Positions 9,594 to 18,193 of a stretch of DNA of 64,000 nt are shown piece after piece. Source of the stretch: Fertoeibacter niger. GTDB lineage: Bacteria; Pseudomonadota; Alphaproteobacteria; Rhodobacterales; Rhodobacteraceae. The notes under the pieces were generated by a model that saw only the letters and a program-made list of their open reading frames with translations, was not told the origin of the DNA and made no database searches. How positions within the stretch are numbered: the stretch's first letter is position 1; the number at the start of each line of letters is the position of its first letter. Made by a program: the position numbers and the translations under genes. Location: assembly GCF_009380135.2 (NCBI RefSeq), contig NZ_WHUT02000001.1, forward strand, positions 620,001-684,000, given 5' to 3'.

Positions 9594-9619
9594 GGGCCGG
9601 GGCAACCCGGCCCTTTTTT
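9594..9619 (+). terminator. Intrinsic terminator of the DUF1127 gene
   Basis: Perfect 8-bp stem GGGCCGGG/CCCGGCCC (9594-9601, 9606-9613) with a GCAA tetraloop, followed by six T. It begins 26 bp after the DUF1127 stop codon. Confidence 0.9.
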
Positions 9620-9657
9620 ATTGGCCCGCCGGTGTTGCTCGGCCCTTGCCGGCAAAC

Positions 9658-9687
9658 AAAAAGGCCCGCCGGAATGGCGGGCCTTTT
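9658..9687 (-). terminator. Intrinsic terminator of rplM-rpsI (bidirectional)
   Basis: Perfect 8-bp stem GGCCCGCC/GGCGGGCC (9663-9670, 9676-9683) with loop GGAAT. On the minus strand a TTTTT run (9662-9658) follows the stem 18 bp after the rpsI stop; on the plus strand TTTT follows, so it may also back up the DUF1127 terminator. Confidence 0.88.
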
Positions 9688-9704
9688 GCAGGATGTGGCA
9701 GGTA

Positions 9705-10199
9705 TCAGCGCTTGGAGAACTGGAAGCTGCGGCGGGCCTTGGCCTTGCCGTATTTCTTCCGTTCCACCACACGGCTGTCGCGGGTCAGGAAGCCTGCGGC
9801 TTTCAGCGCGCCGCGCAGGCTGGGTTCATAAAGCTGCAGGGCTTTCGACACGCCATGCTTCACCGCACCGGCCTGGCCCGACAGGCCGCCACCGGCCACG
9901 GTGGCCATCACGTCGAACTGGCCTTCCACACCGGCAACGGTGAAGGGCTGGCGCAGGATCATCTGCAACACCGGGCGGGCGAAGTATTCCGCCATGGTCT
10001 TGCCGTTCACCACGACCTTGCCGGAACCCGGCTTGATCCACACACGGGCGACGGCGTTCTTGCGCTTGCCGGTGGCATAGGCGCGGCCCAGCTTGTCACG
10101 CACCGGCACGCGGACGATGGCGATGGGGGCAGCGGCGGCAGGGGTGTCGGCGACGACCGATTTCAGATCGTCGAGGGATTTGATATCGGCCATGCTCAT
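9705..10199 (-). CDS. rpsI: 30S ribosomal protein S9
   Basis: A 164-residue S9 with the conserved [17 protein letters not shown] region and the typical C-terminus ending FQFSKR, which reaches the ribosomal P site. The N-terminal 35 residues are an alphaproteobacterial extension. The ATG at 10199 overlaps the rplM stop (ATGA); a second Met two codons later is also possible. Co-transcribed with rplM, as in most bacteria. Confidence 0.97.
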   Translation of the reverse strand: MSMADIKSLDDLKSVVADTPAAAAPIAIVRVPVRDKLGRAYATGKRKNAVARVWIKPGSGKVVVNGKTMAEYFARPVLQMILRQPFTVAGVEGQFDVMATVAGGGLSGQAGAVKHGVSKALQLYEPSLRGALKAAGFLTRDSRVVERKKYGKAKARRSFQFSKR

Positions 10200-10660
10200 G
10201 CGCTCCGGGTGTTCTTCGGGTTCAGCGAAGCCAGATCCATCACGATCGGCTGCTGGGCCTCATGCGGGTGATCGGCGCTGGCATAGACGCGCAGATTGGT
10301 CATCTGCTGGCGGCCAAGGCTGTTGCGGGTGATCATGCGCTCAACCGCTTTCACGACCACACGCTCGGGGTGGGCACCGTCAAGCACCTGCGCCGCCGTG
10401 CGGAACTTGATGCCGCCCGGGTGGCCGGTGTGCCAGTAGTAGCGCTTGTCAGCGCGCTTGTTGCCGGTCATCTGCACCTTGTCGGCGTTGATGACGATCA
10501 CGTTGTCGCCCATGTCCATGTGCGGGGTGAAGGTCGGCTTGTTCTTGCCGCGCAGGATATTGGCCACGATGGTGGCGAGACGGCCCAGAACGATGCCTTG
10601 GGCGTCGATCAGGATCCATTTCTTGTCAATATCCGCCGGGGTAGCGGTGAAGGTTTTCAT
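10196..10660 (-). CDS. rplM: 50S ribosomal protein L13
   Basis: A 154-residue L13 with the expected core ([49 protein letters not shown]). An early-assembly protein of the large subunit. First gene of the rplM-rpsI pair; its stop overlaps the rpsI start. Confidence 0.97.
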   Translation of the reverse strand: MKTFTATPADIDKKWILIDAQGIVLGRLATIVANILRGKNKPTFTPHMDMGDNVIVINADKVQMTGNKRADKRYYWHTGHPGGIKFRTAAQVLDGAHPERVVVKAVERMITRNSLGRQQMTNLRVYASADHPHEAQQPIVMDLASLNPKNTRSA

Positions 10661-10756
10661 GGGGAACCCTATGGAGTGATGCCGGGGTTGCCCCCCGCGA
10701 ATTCGGATGGGGGTGTTTCGGGCATTTTGCGCGTCGCGTCAAGGGGCGCATTCCAG

Positions 10757-10786
10757 TTAAAATCACATGAAAACATGTGCTTGCAA
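10757..10786 (-). promoter_or_regulatory. Possible rplM promoter with an inverted repeat in the spacer
   Basis: On the minus strand TTGCAA (10786-10781) and TTTTAA (10762-10757) are separated by 18 bp. The spacer holds CACATG-AAAA-CATGTG (10764-10779), a perfect 6-bp-arm inverted repeat. It is about 100 bp upstream of rplM. The -35/-10 match is only moderate. Confidence 0.35.
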
Positions 10787-10861
10787 TATAGGTATCTATT
10801 TACCCCAAAAACCGCCGGTCCGTTGAGCCGATTTTTCGCAGAAAAATCACCCCCGGCCCGG

Positions 10862-11644
10862 TCAACGCAGGATCGGCGGGCGCGACGGGTCCATCCCCGG
10901 GGCGGCGGGGGCGGTGGGTTCGCGCGGTTCCGGCTGCGGCAGATCGAACCGCAGCGCCACGCGCGCCATGGCGGCAGTGGCCGGATCAGCCGCGCCCAGA
11001 AAGGTCACATCCATCTCGCCCGCCTCGATGCCGGAAAATGTCAGCGCCTCGGCCACCGCGCGCGCCAACGCGCCCTCGGCCCCCGGTGCGGCCCCCACCA
11101 GCGCCAGCATGTGCCCGCGCCGCCCGCCCGCATAGGTCACTCCCGCCAGCAGCGCGTGGTCGGCCAGACCGGCGGCGCGGGCCAGCTTGGCATCCAGCCC
11201 CTCCAGCAGCGCCTGCGGCAGGCCCATCGGCGCATGGAACGCCTCGGGCCGCGCCTCTACCTCGTCAGGGCCATGCACCAGCGTTTCGGCCAGCCAGTCC
11301 ACCGCCTCGGGTGGCAGCAGCATCGAGGACGGCGCGGCCCCCAGATTGATGCCCAGCCCGATACCCTGCCCTGCCAGTTGCGCGGCGATCACCCGGCCCG
11401 GCAGGGCGGCATAGGGCGCGGGAATGCCGGTAAAGCCCGCCAGCCGTTCCTCGGTATCGAACACCAGCACCACCGGGCCATCCTCCAGATCGAACACCTT
11501 GGGGGTCAGGTTGTCGCCGCTGGGCTCTTCCTCCAGCAGCAGGAACATCTCGCCATCGGCCAGCCGTTCGTAGAACCGCAGCCGGGCGGCGTGATCGCCG
11601 GGTTTGGCTTCCATCACGGCATGGGCGGCGTCAAGCGGGGTCAT
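10862..11644 (-). CDS. SseB family protein
   Basis: A 260-residue cytosolic protein whose first half matches the SseB N-terminal domain (GEMFLLLEEEPSGDNLTPKVF, VLVFDTEERLAGF, GLGINLGAAPSSMLLPPEAV) and whose second half resembles the SseB C-terminal domain. The molecular role of SseB proteins outside enhanced serine sensitivity in E. coli is poorly defined. The start at 11644 gives MTPLDAAHAVMEA; 16 upstream codons are in frame but have no family match. Divergent from the kpsT-like gene. Confidence 0.8.
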   Translation of the reverse strand: MTPLDAAHAVMEAKPGDHAARLRFYERLADGEMFLLLEEEPSGDNLTPKVFDLEDGPVVLVFDTEERLAGFTGIPAPYAALPGRVIAAQLAGQGIGLGINLGAAPSSMLLPPEAVDWLAETLVHGPDEVEARPEAFHAPMGLPQALLEGLDAKLARAAGLADHALLAGVTYAGGRRGHMLALVGAAPGAEGALARAVAEALTFSGIEAGEMDVTFLGAADPATAAMARVALRFDLPQPEPREPTAPAAPGMDPSRPPILR

Positions 11645-11745
11645 GGCGGTTCCTTTGCGGTGGCGGGCGTCGATGGGCGGATGCGGCCCCACCTAATCCG
11701 CCTGCCCCTGCCGGGCAAGGGCACAGGCCGGCCCGGCCATTGCCC

Positions 11746-11775
11746 TTGCCTTGCCTTGCACTTTGCCGACATAAT
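11746..11775 (+). promoter_or_regulatory. Possible promoter of the kpsT-kpsE-kdsA run
   Basis: TTGCCT (11746-11751) and CATAAT (11770-11775) with an 18-bp spacer, about 100 bp upstream of the kpsT-like ATG. A run of TTGCC units precedes it. No operator is evident. Confidence 0.35.
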
Positions 11776-11872
11776 GCTGCCCAGAAGTGCGCATAAGAAA
11801 AATGACCGGGCGTTAAAGAAGATCCGGTATGCGGGACGCACCGCTGTTGGGGCGCAGGCCAAGGGCACGTCG

Positions 11873-12532
11873 ATGATCGAGTTCGAGAATGTCAGCAAGT
11901 CCTTCTGGACGGGCACACGGCGCAAGGTGATCCTTGACCGGGCCTCGTTCCGGGTAGAGCTTGGCAATTCGCTCGGCATCCTGGCCCCCAATGGCGCGGG
12001 CAAGACCACGATCATCAACATGATGGCTGGGCTGGAAAAACCCGATGAGGGCAAGGTGCTGCGGTCCTCGCGCATCTCGTTCCCGCTGGGGTTCATGGGC
12101 GGGGTGGTCAGCAAACATTCCGGCACCGAAAACGCCCGCTACATCGCGCGGCTTTACGGCCTCGATGCCGATTATGTCGAAAGTTTCTGCCGCTGGCTGT
12201 GCGGGATCGCCGAATATTTCGACATGCCGGTGGGCACCTATTCCTCGGGCATGCGGTCACGCTTCTCGTTTTCGCTGATGCTGGCGCTGGAGTTTGACAT
12301 CTATCTGATCGACGAAGGCATGCCCGCCACGACCGATGTCGAATTCAACCGCAAGGCGGGCAGCATCCTGCGCGAAAGGCTGAAGAATTCCACCGTGGTC
12401 GTGGTGTCGCATCAGGCGCAGACGCTGGAGAAATTCTGCCGCTCGGCGGCCGTGCTGCGCAACGGGCAGCTTTACATGTTCGAAACCCTGGAAGAAGCGA
12501 AACGTCTTTATGACTATGAAGCTCACAGCTAA
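11873..12532 (+). CDS. kpsT: Capsular polysaccharide ABC exporter ATPase, KpsT type
   Basis: A 219-residue ATPase of the KpsT/BexA/CtrD group that powers group 2 capsule export. Walker A is APNGAGKTT (38-46), with Ala in place of the usual first Gly; the signature is YSSGMRSR (123-130), typical of polysaccharide exporters; Walker B DIYLIDEGM 142-150. The expected partner permease KpsM is not adjacent. The start MIEFENVSKSF fits the family, although no clear ribosome-binding site precedes it; an in-frame ATG at about 11773 is the alternative. It overlaps the next gene by 23 bp. Confidence 0.88.
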   Translation: MIEFENVSKSFWTGTRRKVILDRASFRVELGNSLGILAPNGAGKTTIINMMAGLEKPDEGKVLRSSRISFPLGFMGGVVSKHSGTENARYIARLYGLDADYVESFCRWLCGIAEYFDMPVGTYSSGMRSRFSFSLMLALEFDIYLIDEGMPATTDVEFNRKAGSILRERLKNSTVVVVSHQAQTLEKFCRSAAVLRNGQLYMFETLEEAKRLYDYEAHS

Positions 12533-14153
12533 GCGGTTCCGCATCCGTCGCCCCGATCTGGTGGTGGCCCCGCCGCCGCGCATGCAGGCGGGCGGGCAGT
12601 CGGGAACACAGTCGGGCGAACATCTGTTCAGCCCGCCGGATGACGATGGTTTCGGCCCGCTGCGCTATCCCTCTGCCGCGCCCGATGGCACGCCCGCCAC
12701 CGGCCCCACCGATCTGGATTCGATCCGGCACGAAGGGTTGACGGGGCGCCAATTGCGCATGGCGCGGCGCGTGGCGCAAAAGCACGGCCTGCCCGCCACA
12801 TCCGATTTCGACGCGGTGCGCCTGCTGCGGCAAGCGGGCATCGACCCGTTCCAGCGCAACAACATGCTTGAACTCGTGACTTCTGACGGTGAACCCACCG
12901 AAGCCTCGCGCGCGCTGGCGCCCCTGCCGCGCGGCGACGGGGTGCAATTGCCCGGCAGCCTGCGCCCGCTGAAAGTGCCCACGACCGAGGTGCGGGCCGA
13001 GCAAAGCCACGCCGCCGATATCATGCGCATCCAGCGTGACATCGCCAAACGCCGCCGCCGCAAGATGATCCTGCTGACCTCGCGGCTGCTGTTCTTCGTG
13101 ATGCTGCCCACGCTGCTGGCGGGCTATTATTATCACGTCGTGGCCACGCCGCTTTTTGCCACGAAGTCAGAATTCGTGATCCAGCAGGCGGAAAGCCCGG
13201 CGGCGGCGGGCATGGGGGGCCTGCTAAGCGGCACCAGCTTTGCCACGTCGCAAGACAGTATCGCGGTGCAAGGCTATTTGCAGTCGCGCGATGCCATGCT
13301 GCGGCTGGACAGTGACATCGGTTTCCGCGACCAGTTCAGCCAGCCCGAGATCGACCCGCTGCAACGCCTGGCCCCCGATGCCACACAAGAGGCGGTCTAC
13401 AAGGTTTATCAGCGCAACGTGAAAATCGCCTATGACCCGACCGAAGGCATCATCAAGATGGAGGTGGTGGCCCCTGACCCCGCCGTTGCCGCACGCTATG
13501 CGCAGGCGCTGATCGGCTATGCCGAGGAACAGGTGGATCAGCTGACCACCCGCATGCGCGAAGACCAGATGGCAGGCGCGCGCGACAGCTATGAAGACAC
13601 CGAGGCCAAGATGCTGGAGGCACAGCGCCGCGTGGTCGAATTGCAGGAACGCTTCAAGGTGCTGTCGTCCGAGGTGGAGGTGACGCTGATCACCACGCAG
13701 CTGGGCCAGTTGGAAACCCAACTGACCACCGACCGCCTGTCGCTGATGCAGATGGAATCGAACGCCAACCCCAATGCCGCGCGGATGGAACCGTTGCGCC
13801 GCCGCATCGCCTCGCTTGAGGCGGAGATCGCCTCGGTGCGGGCGAAACTGACCGAAGACGGCGAAAGCGGGTTGTCGCTGGCCAAGGTGCAAAGCGAATT
13901 GCTGGTGGCGCAGGCCGATGTGCAGACGCGCCAACTGATGCTGGCGCAATCGCTGCAATCGCTGGAAACCGCGCGGGTCGAGGCGAACCGGCAGGTGCGC
14001 TATCTGTCGGTCTCGGTCAGCCCGGTGGCCCCGGATGCGCCCAGCTATCCGCGCGCCTTTGAAAATACACTGGTGGCAATGCTGATCTTTGCGGGTATTT
14101 ACCTGATGATCTCGATGACCGCAGCGATCCTGCGCGAACAGGTCTCGGCGTAA
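12510..14153 (+). CDS. kpsE: Capsule polysaccharide export inner-membrane protein, KpsE/Wzc-like chain protein
   Basis: A 547-residue protein with a 185-residue Pro-rich cytoplasmic N-terminal extension, a membrane segment at about 186-206 after RRRRK, a large periplasmic region with long coiled-coil helices, and a second membrane segment near the C-terminus (about 520-540). This two-helix, hairpin periplasmic layout is that of KpsE/CtrB/BexC polysaccharide co-polymerase proteins, which link the ABC exporter to the outer-membrane channel. Start at 12510 overlaps the end of kpsT. The N-terminal extension is longer than in E. coli KpsE. Confidence 0.82.
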   Translation: MTMKLTAKRFRIRRPDLVVAPPPRMQAGGQSGTQSGEHLFSPPDDDGFGPLRYPSAAPDGTPATGPTDLDSIRHEGLTGRQLRMARRVAQKHGLPATSDFDAVRLLRQAGIDPFQRNNMLELVTSDGEPTEASRALAPLPRGDGVQLPGSLRPLKVPTTEVRAEQSHAADIMRIQRDIAKRRRRKMILLTSRLLFFVMLPTLLAGYYYHVVATPLFATKSEFVIQQAESPAAAGMGGLLSGTSFATSQDSIAVQGYLQSRDAMLRLDSDIGFRDQFSQPEIDPLQRLAPDATQEAVYKVYQRNVKIAYDPTEGIIKMEVVAPDPAVAARYAQALIGYAEEQVDQLTTRMREDQMAGARDSYEDTEAKMLEAQRRVVELQERFKVLSSEVEVTLITTQLGQLETQLTTDRLSLMQMESNANPNAARMEPLRRRIASLEAEIASVRAKLTEDGESGLSLAKVQSELLVAQADVQTRQLMLAQSLQSLETARVEANRQVRYLSVSVSPVAPDAPSYPRAFENTLVAMLIFAGIYLMISMTAAILREQVSA

Positions 14154-14163
14154 GGACGAAGTG

Positions 14164-14994
14164 ATGAAAGACGTGATGATCGGCGGGCTGACCGTCGGCA
14201 ATGACCAGCCTTTGCTGGTGATCGCGGGCCCCTGCCAGCTGGAAAGCCTGGATCATGCCCAGATGATTGCGGGCGTGATGGCAGAGGCCTGCAAGGCTGC
14301 GGGAGCGCAATATGTGTTCAAGGCCAGCTATGACAAGGCCAACCGCACCTCGCTGAAAGGCAAGCGCGGCATGGGGATGGAGGCGGGGCTGGAGGTGCTG
14401 GCGGCGATCCGCGCCATGGGCATCCCGGTGCTGACCGACATCCACGATGCCGATCAGGCGCGCGCAGCGGCGCAGATGGTGGATGTGATCCAGATACCGG
14501 CGTTCCTGTGCCGCCAGACCGATCTCTTGATCGCGGCGGGTGAGACGGGCGCTGTGATCAACATCAAGAAGGGCCAGTTTCTGGCGCCCTGGGACATGGC
14601 GAATGTGGCCGACAAGGTGGCCTCGACCGGCAACGAGAAAATCCTGCTGACCGAACGCGGCGTGTCCTTCGGCTATAACGCGCTGGTGGCCGACATGCGC
14701 AGCCTGCCCACCATGGTGAAAACCGGCTATCCGGTGATCATGGACGCCACCCATTCGGTGCAGCAACCGGGGGGCCTTGGCGGGGCCACCGGTGGGCAGC
14801 GTGAATTTGCCCCGGTGATGGCCCGCTGCGCCGTCAGCATCGGCATTGCGGGCGTGTTCATCGAAACGCATCAGGATCCCGACAATTCGCCGTCAGACGG
14901 GCCGAACATGGTGCATCTGCACCAGATGCCCGCACTTGTCGCCAGCCTGATGGATTTCGATCGGCTGGCCAAGGCCAACCCGCTGCGGGTGTGA
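14164..14994 (+). CDS. kdsA: 3-deoxy-8-phosphooctulonate synthase (Kdo-8-P synthase)
   Basis: A 276-residue cytosolic enzyme that condenses PEP and arabinose 5-phosphate to Kdo 8-phosphate. Recognised by IAGPCQLES, FKASYDKANRTS, VLTDIHDADQ, and ATHSVQQPGG near the C-terminal half. The ATG at 14164 has AAGGA 7 bp upstream; a GTG one codon earlier (14161) is possible. It follows the KpsE-like gene by 10 bp, so Kdo synthesis is probably co-expressed with capsule export, where Kdo serves as linker, as well as serving lipopolysaccharide. Confidence 0.95.
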   Translation: MKDVMIGGLTVGNDQPLLVIAGPCQLESLDHAQMIAGVMAEACKAAGAQYVFKASYDKANRTSLKGKRGMGMEAGLEVLAAIRAMGIPVLTDIHDADQARAAAQMVDVIQIPAFLCRQTDLLIAAGETGAVINIKKGQFLAPWDMANVADKVASTGNEKILLTERGVSFGYNALVADMRSLPTMVKTGYPVIMDATHSVQQPGGLGGATGGQREFAPVMARCAVSIGIAGVFIETHQDPDNSPSDGPNMVHLHQMPALVASLMDFDRLAKANPLRV

Positions 14995-15088
14995 TCTGAT
15001 CTGGTCCCTGTCCGCTGATCCGGCCTGCCGGTGTTCTTTGCTGTGACACGCGAAGAAGGCCGTTCAGGCCTGATGAGCGTGGGGTGCC

Positions 15089-16690
15089 TTACAGCGCCCG
15101 CATGGCCCGGCCCAGCAGATTGCCCCGGCGCAGGGTGGCGGCAGGATAGCGCGGGTCGTCGCGGATCAGCGCAAGGCTGAAATCCGGCTCCACCCGGCGC
15201 AGGTCGGCCAGCACCTGATGCGCCTTTTCCACCCGGCCCGCCACCAGATGCAGCACCACCAGATGCCGCATCGGCGCGCGAAACGATGGCGCACGCACAT
15301 GCGCCGCCTGATAAAACGCCGTCGCGGCCTCCAGTTGCCCCATCGACATGGCCGCCAGCCCCGCCAGCGAATCCCACCAGAAGGAATAGATCGACCGCCC
15401 GGCAACCGAGGCGCTGCGCCGTGCCGCGCGCAACGCGTCTTCCGACCGGCCCATGCGCAGATGCGCGCCTGACAGTGCGGCATGGGTAAAGGCGTTGAAC
15501 GGGCTCAGCGCCGCCGCATCGCGGGCCAGCGCGAACCCTGCCTCGGGGTTGGCATCCAGCATCACCCTGACCTGCGACACCAGCGCCAGCACCAAGGGGT
15601 TGGCCCCCGGCACCTCCACCGCCTTGCGCGCGAATTCGTCGGCCTCGGCGCGCAGGCGTTCCCAGTCGGGCTCGGTGCGCTCTACCGCCATGATCTGCCG
15701 CAGATAGCCGCGCCAGGCATAGGCCCGCGCCGAGGGTGCGGCCGCCAGCACATCCTGCAACCGCCTGTCGGCGCGGCGCAGCTTGTCGGCCTCGAAGGTG
15801 AACATGTCGCGCATCGCCAGCGAGATCGCCGCATCGCCCCAGGCCTTGTGCTCCACCGGTGCAGGCAGGGCCGCAGTGGCGGCATAGGCGGCCTCGGCAG
15901 CCTGGAACACGATCTGCGGAAATTCGCCCTCGGCGATCAGGTCGGGCTGGTCCAGCGGCAGGGTGGCCCGGCGCGACCACAGCACCTGCCGCGACCCCAG
16001 CGCGGTCAGCGATACCAGCATGTGCAGCACGCCGCCGCTGGCCGCGCCGTTGATCGACAGTTCCATTCCACGCCCGGGCAGCAGCACCGGGCCCATGTGG
16101 CCCTGATCCGAAAACACCTCGACCTCGGCGAATTCGCCGATCAGCCGGGCAATGGCATCGACCAGCGCCAGCCCCACGAAACCGCCGATGCCTTCGGGCA
16201 GTTGCTGCGGCCGCACCAGCAGCGGCAGCACCGCCTGCACGATCTGGCCCCGCCGATCGGCGGGATAGGCGTGATCGACCGTCAGCCGCAGCCGTTCGCT
16301 GCGCAGCCAATCCTCGAATTCCTGATCGCCGATATCCAGCCCTTCCAGAAACTCGCGCCCCGAGACCAGCGCGCGCCGCGCCCCCTCGGGGTCTTGATCC
16401 AGGTCGGTTTCCAGCCCCGGAAAGGCAATGGTGTCACGGTCGCTGATCAGCCGGTGCGCATGTTCGCCCAAGGCACGCCGGATCTCTGTCAGCGCCTGGC
16501 GCATGCTGCCGCTGGCCTGATCTGCGCCCCGGTCCGACCACAGCTTGCCCTCCAGCCAGCGCCGCCCGCGCCGCCGTTCGGGCACGCGCCCCAGCATGGC
16601 CAGAATCGCACGGGCCTTGGCGCTGCGCGGGGTCAGGTCACGCCCCCCGTCATCGCGCAGCTCCACTGTGCCGATCAGTTGCAGTTTCAT
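15089..16690 (-). CDS. SARP/BTAD-type transcriptional regulator with TPR-like C-terminus
   Basis: A 533-residue protein. Residues 1-95 form an OmpR-like winged helix as in SARP regulators (KLQLIGTVELRDDGGRDL, then SARP-type WLEGKLWSDRGADQASGSMR), followed by a BTAD helical region to about 150 and a long alpha-helical, TPR-like tail (about 250-520). Related alphaproteobacterial proteins combine this head with sensor or cyclase domains; none is evident here. It is divergent from the GVH-repeat PAP2 gene across 161 bp and is the only regulator in this gene group, so it may control it. The effector is unknown. Confidence 0.8.
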   Translation of the reverse strand: MKLQLIGTVELRDDGGRDLTPRSAKARAILAMLGRVPERRRGRRWLEGKLWSDRGADQASGSMRQALTEIRRALGEHAHRLISDRDTIAFPGLETDLDQDPEGARRALVSGREFLEGLDIGDQEFEDWLRSERLRLTVDHAYPADRRGQIVQAVLPLLVRPQQLPEGIGGFVGLALVDAIARLIGEFAEVEVFSDQGHMGPVLLPGRGMELSINGAASGGVLHMLVSLTALGSRQVLWSRRATLPLDQPDLIAEGEFPQIVFQAAEAAYAATAALPAPVEHKAWGDAAISLAMRDMFTFEADKLRRADRRLQDVLAAAPSARAYAWRGYLRQIMAVERTEPDWERLRAEADEFARKAVEVPGANPLVLALVSQVRVMLDANPEAGFALARDAAALSPFNAFTHAALSGAHLRMGRSEDALRAARRSASVAGRSIYSFWWDSLAGLAAMSMGQLEAATAFYQAAHVRAPSFRAPMRHLVVLHLVAGRVEKAHQVLADLRRVEPDFSLALIRDDPRYPAATLRRGNLLGRAMRAL

Positions 16691-16851
16691 GGTATTCCGA
16701 TGATTTCCCCAAGGTCAGCGTAGCGAAACATGGGGCCAGCAGCAATATCCGTGAAAAATACGCCAAACGGGCCGGGGGCTTGCGATCTGGCATTGATCGG
16801 GGCGGGCCATGCCGCATGCTGGGGCCTGTCTTGCGGAAAACGGGGGAAGAT

Positions 16852-18081
16852 ATGTCGGTCAGCGGTGTTCACGGTGTGCATGGTGTTCATGGGGTGCATG
16901 GCGTCCACGGGGTTCATGGCGTGCATGGGGTTCACGGGGTGCATGGCGTCCACGGGGTGCATGGCGTGCATGCTGCGGGTGGCGGCTCGCCGGGGCTGAG
17001 TTCGGCACTGGCCCTGACCGCCGAGGCGCTGATGGGCTATTGGGATGGCAACCAGAGCGGGTATTGGAAGGGCACAGAACCCTTTGCCCCCTCGACCAAC
17101 AAGGTGGAGGAGTTGCGCCGCCTTGACAGCCTGCAACCCGATGCCCGCATCGCCGTGCTGACGCACGAGGCGATGTCGCTGTTTGACGTGATGCCCAAGA
17201 ACGGCAATGTGCTGCTGAAGGCGGGCGGCAAGACGGTGCTGACGCTGACCTCGCCCACCCTGGCGGATCTGGAGCTGCAACTGCCGATCCTGCGCATGGC
17301 ATCTGATCTGCGCGGCGACCGGATGGCCGAGATTCTGGCGCAGCAGGGTGACATGCTGTCGTTCTTCGGGGCGCAGCAGCCGCTGAACTGGAACCGCAAG
17401 CGCTGGACGATGATCTTTCTGCATGCGGTCTACAATGCCGTGTCGTCGCAAGAGATGCGGATCAAGCATTTCTGCTCGGTGCCGCGGCCCAACGCCCTGT
17501 CGCCGCAGGTGCAGCCGGTCATCGCCACGCCGGGGCATTCGGCCTATCCCAGCGGGCACGCGACCGAGGCTTTTGCCTTTGCCGCCGTGCTGGCCTGCCT
17601 GCGCATGGCGGTGGAAAACCCCGGCACCTCGCCCGTGGCGGCGGTGCGCGATGCCTTGGGCGTGATGCCCGCCCCCGGTGCGCCCGAGGCTGCGGGCGCG
17701 CCCGATGCGCTGACGCTGCTGTTCCGGCTGGCCGCGCGCATCGCCGACAACCGCACGGTGGCGGGGGTGCATTACCCGGTGGATTCGGCGCATGGCGCGT
17801 TGCTTGGTGTGGCCTCGGCCATGGCGCTGGTGGCCCATGCCGAAGGTGTGGCAACCCCCCTGCCCGTTCTGGCGGCGCGCGGCAGCGACTGGGTCATCCC
17901 GGCGGCAGGCGGGCAACCGGCCACTGCAAAGGATTTCACCCTGCGCGACTGGCGCGTGGCGCTGGCCACCGCCCCGGGCGCTGCGGATGCCTGGCAGACC
18001 GGCGACAGCTATGCCATGGCCAAGCCCGCTGCATGGCACAGCCTGCCTGCGGTCTGGAAAGCGGCGGTGGCGGAATGGTGA
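16852..18081 (+). CDS. PAP2/vanadium-haloperoxidase-like protein with N-terminal (Gly-Val-His)12
   Basis: A 409-residue protein. Residues 5-40 are twelve uninterrupted Gly-Val-His units. The rest is a vanadium-haloperoxidase/PAP2 phosphatase fold: K205-x6-RP (KHFCSVPRP), PSGH at 233-236, and R301-x5-H307 (RTVAGVH), with D311 following; all phosphate/vanadate-binding residues and the catalytic His are present. It lacks membrane segments and a signal peptide, unlike membrane PAP2 phosphatases, which favours the soluble haloperoxidase-like branch. ATG at 16852 follows GGGGGAAGAT. The repeat is His-rich and could bind divalent metals (inference). Enzyme activity (halide oxidation or phosphatase) cannot be told from sequence. 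Confidence 0.85.
   Translation: MSVSGVHGVHGVHGVHGVHGVHGVHGVHGVHGVHGVHGVHAAGGGSPGLSSALALTAEALMGYWDGNQSGYWKGTEPFAPSTNKVEELRRLDSLQPDARIAVLTHEAMSLFDVMPKNGNVLLKAGGKTVLTLTSPTLADLELQLPILRMASDLRGDRMAEILAQQGDMLSFFGAQQPLNWNRKRWTMIFLHAVYNAVSSQEMRIKHFCSVPRPNALSPQVQPVIATPGHSAYPSGHATEAFAFAAVLACLRMAVENPGTSPVAAVRDALGVMPAPGAPEAAGAPDALTLLFRLAARIADNRTVAGVHYPVDSAHGALLGVASAMALVAHAEGVATPLPVLAARGSDWVIPAAGGQPATAKDFTLRDWRVALATAPGAADAWQTGDSYAMAKPAAWHSLPAVWKAAVAEW
16864..16971 (+). repeat. Twelve tandem 9-bp units encoding Gly-Val-His
   Basis: Twelve in-frame copies of GGN-GTN-CAY. Codons vary among units (GGT/GGG/GGC, GTT/GTG/GTC, CAC/CAT), yet the tripeptide never changes. Higher-order duplication is visible: the GGC-GTC-CAC-GGG unit pattern recurs 45 bp apart. 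Confidence 0.95.
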
Positions 18082-18082
18082 C

Positions 18083-18117
18083 ATGACACCGGGGGGCTAA
18101 CAGCCCCCCGGTGTCAT
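18083..18117 (+). terminator. Perfect 16-bp hairpin after the GVH-PAP2 gene
   Basis: ATGACACCGGGGGGCT (18083-18098) and its exact complement (18102-18117) are separated by AAC. It starts 2 bp after the stop codon. No T-run follows, so termination may need Rho, or the hairpin may protect the 3' end of the transcript. The G6/C6 core resembles the stems of repeat copies C and F. Confidence 0.6.
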
Positions 18118-18193
18118 CAGCCTTGGCTGGGGGCCAAGACTGCCGGCCTTGCTGGGGAACGCGGCCGGATGGCGGTGCGGGAAAGAACCGGCC

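Noticed and set aside
15057-15071. Small AGGCC-GTTCA-GGCCT hairpin between kdsA and the BTAD regulator
   Set aside because: Stem of 5 bp without a T-run; too weak to call a terminator.
16864-16971. Short tandem repeat considered as CRISPR or mini-satellite
   Set aside because: Units are 9 bp, contiguous, without spacers, and in frame with a fixed tripeptide.
16687-18084. Long minus-strand frame rich in His-Ala-Met and Val-Asn repeats
   Set aside because: It is antisense to the GVH-PAP2 gene; the repeats are the mirror of GGN-GTN-CAY and no family match or ribosome-binding site is seen.
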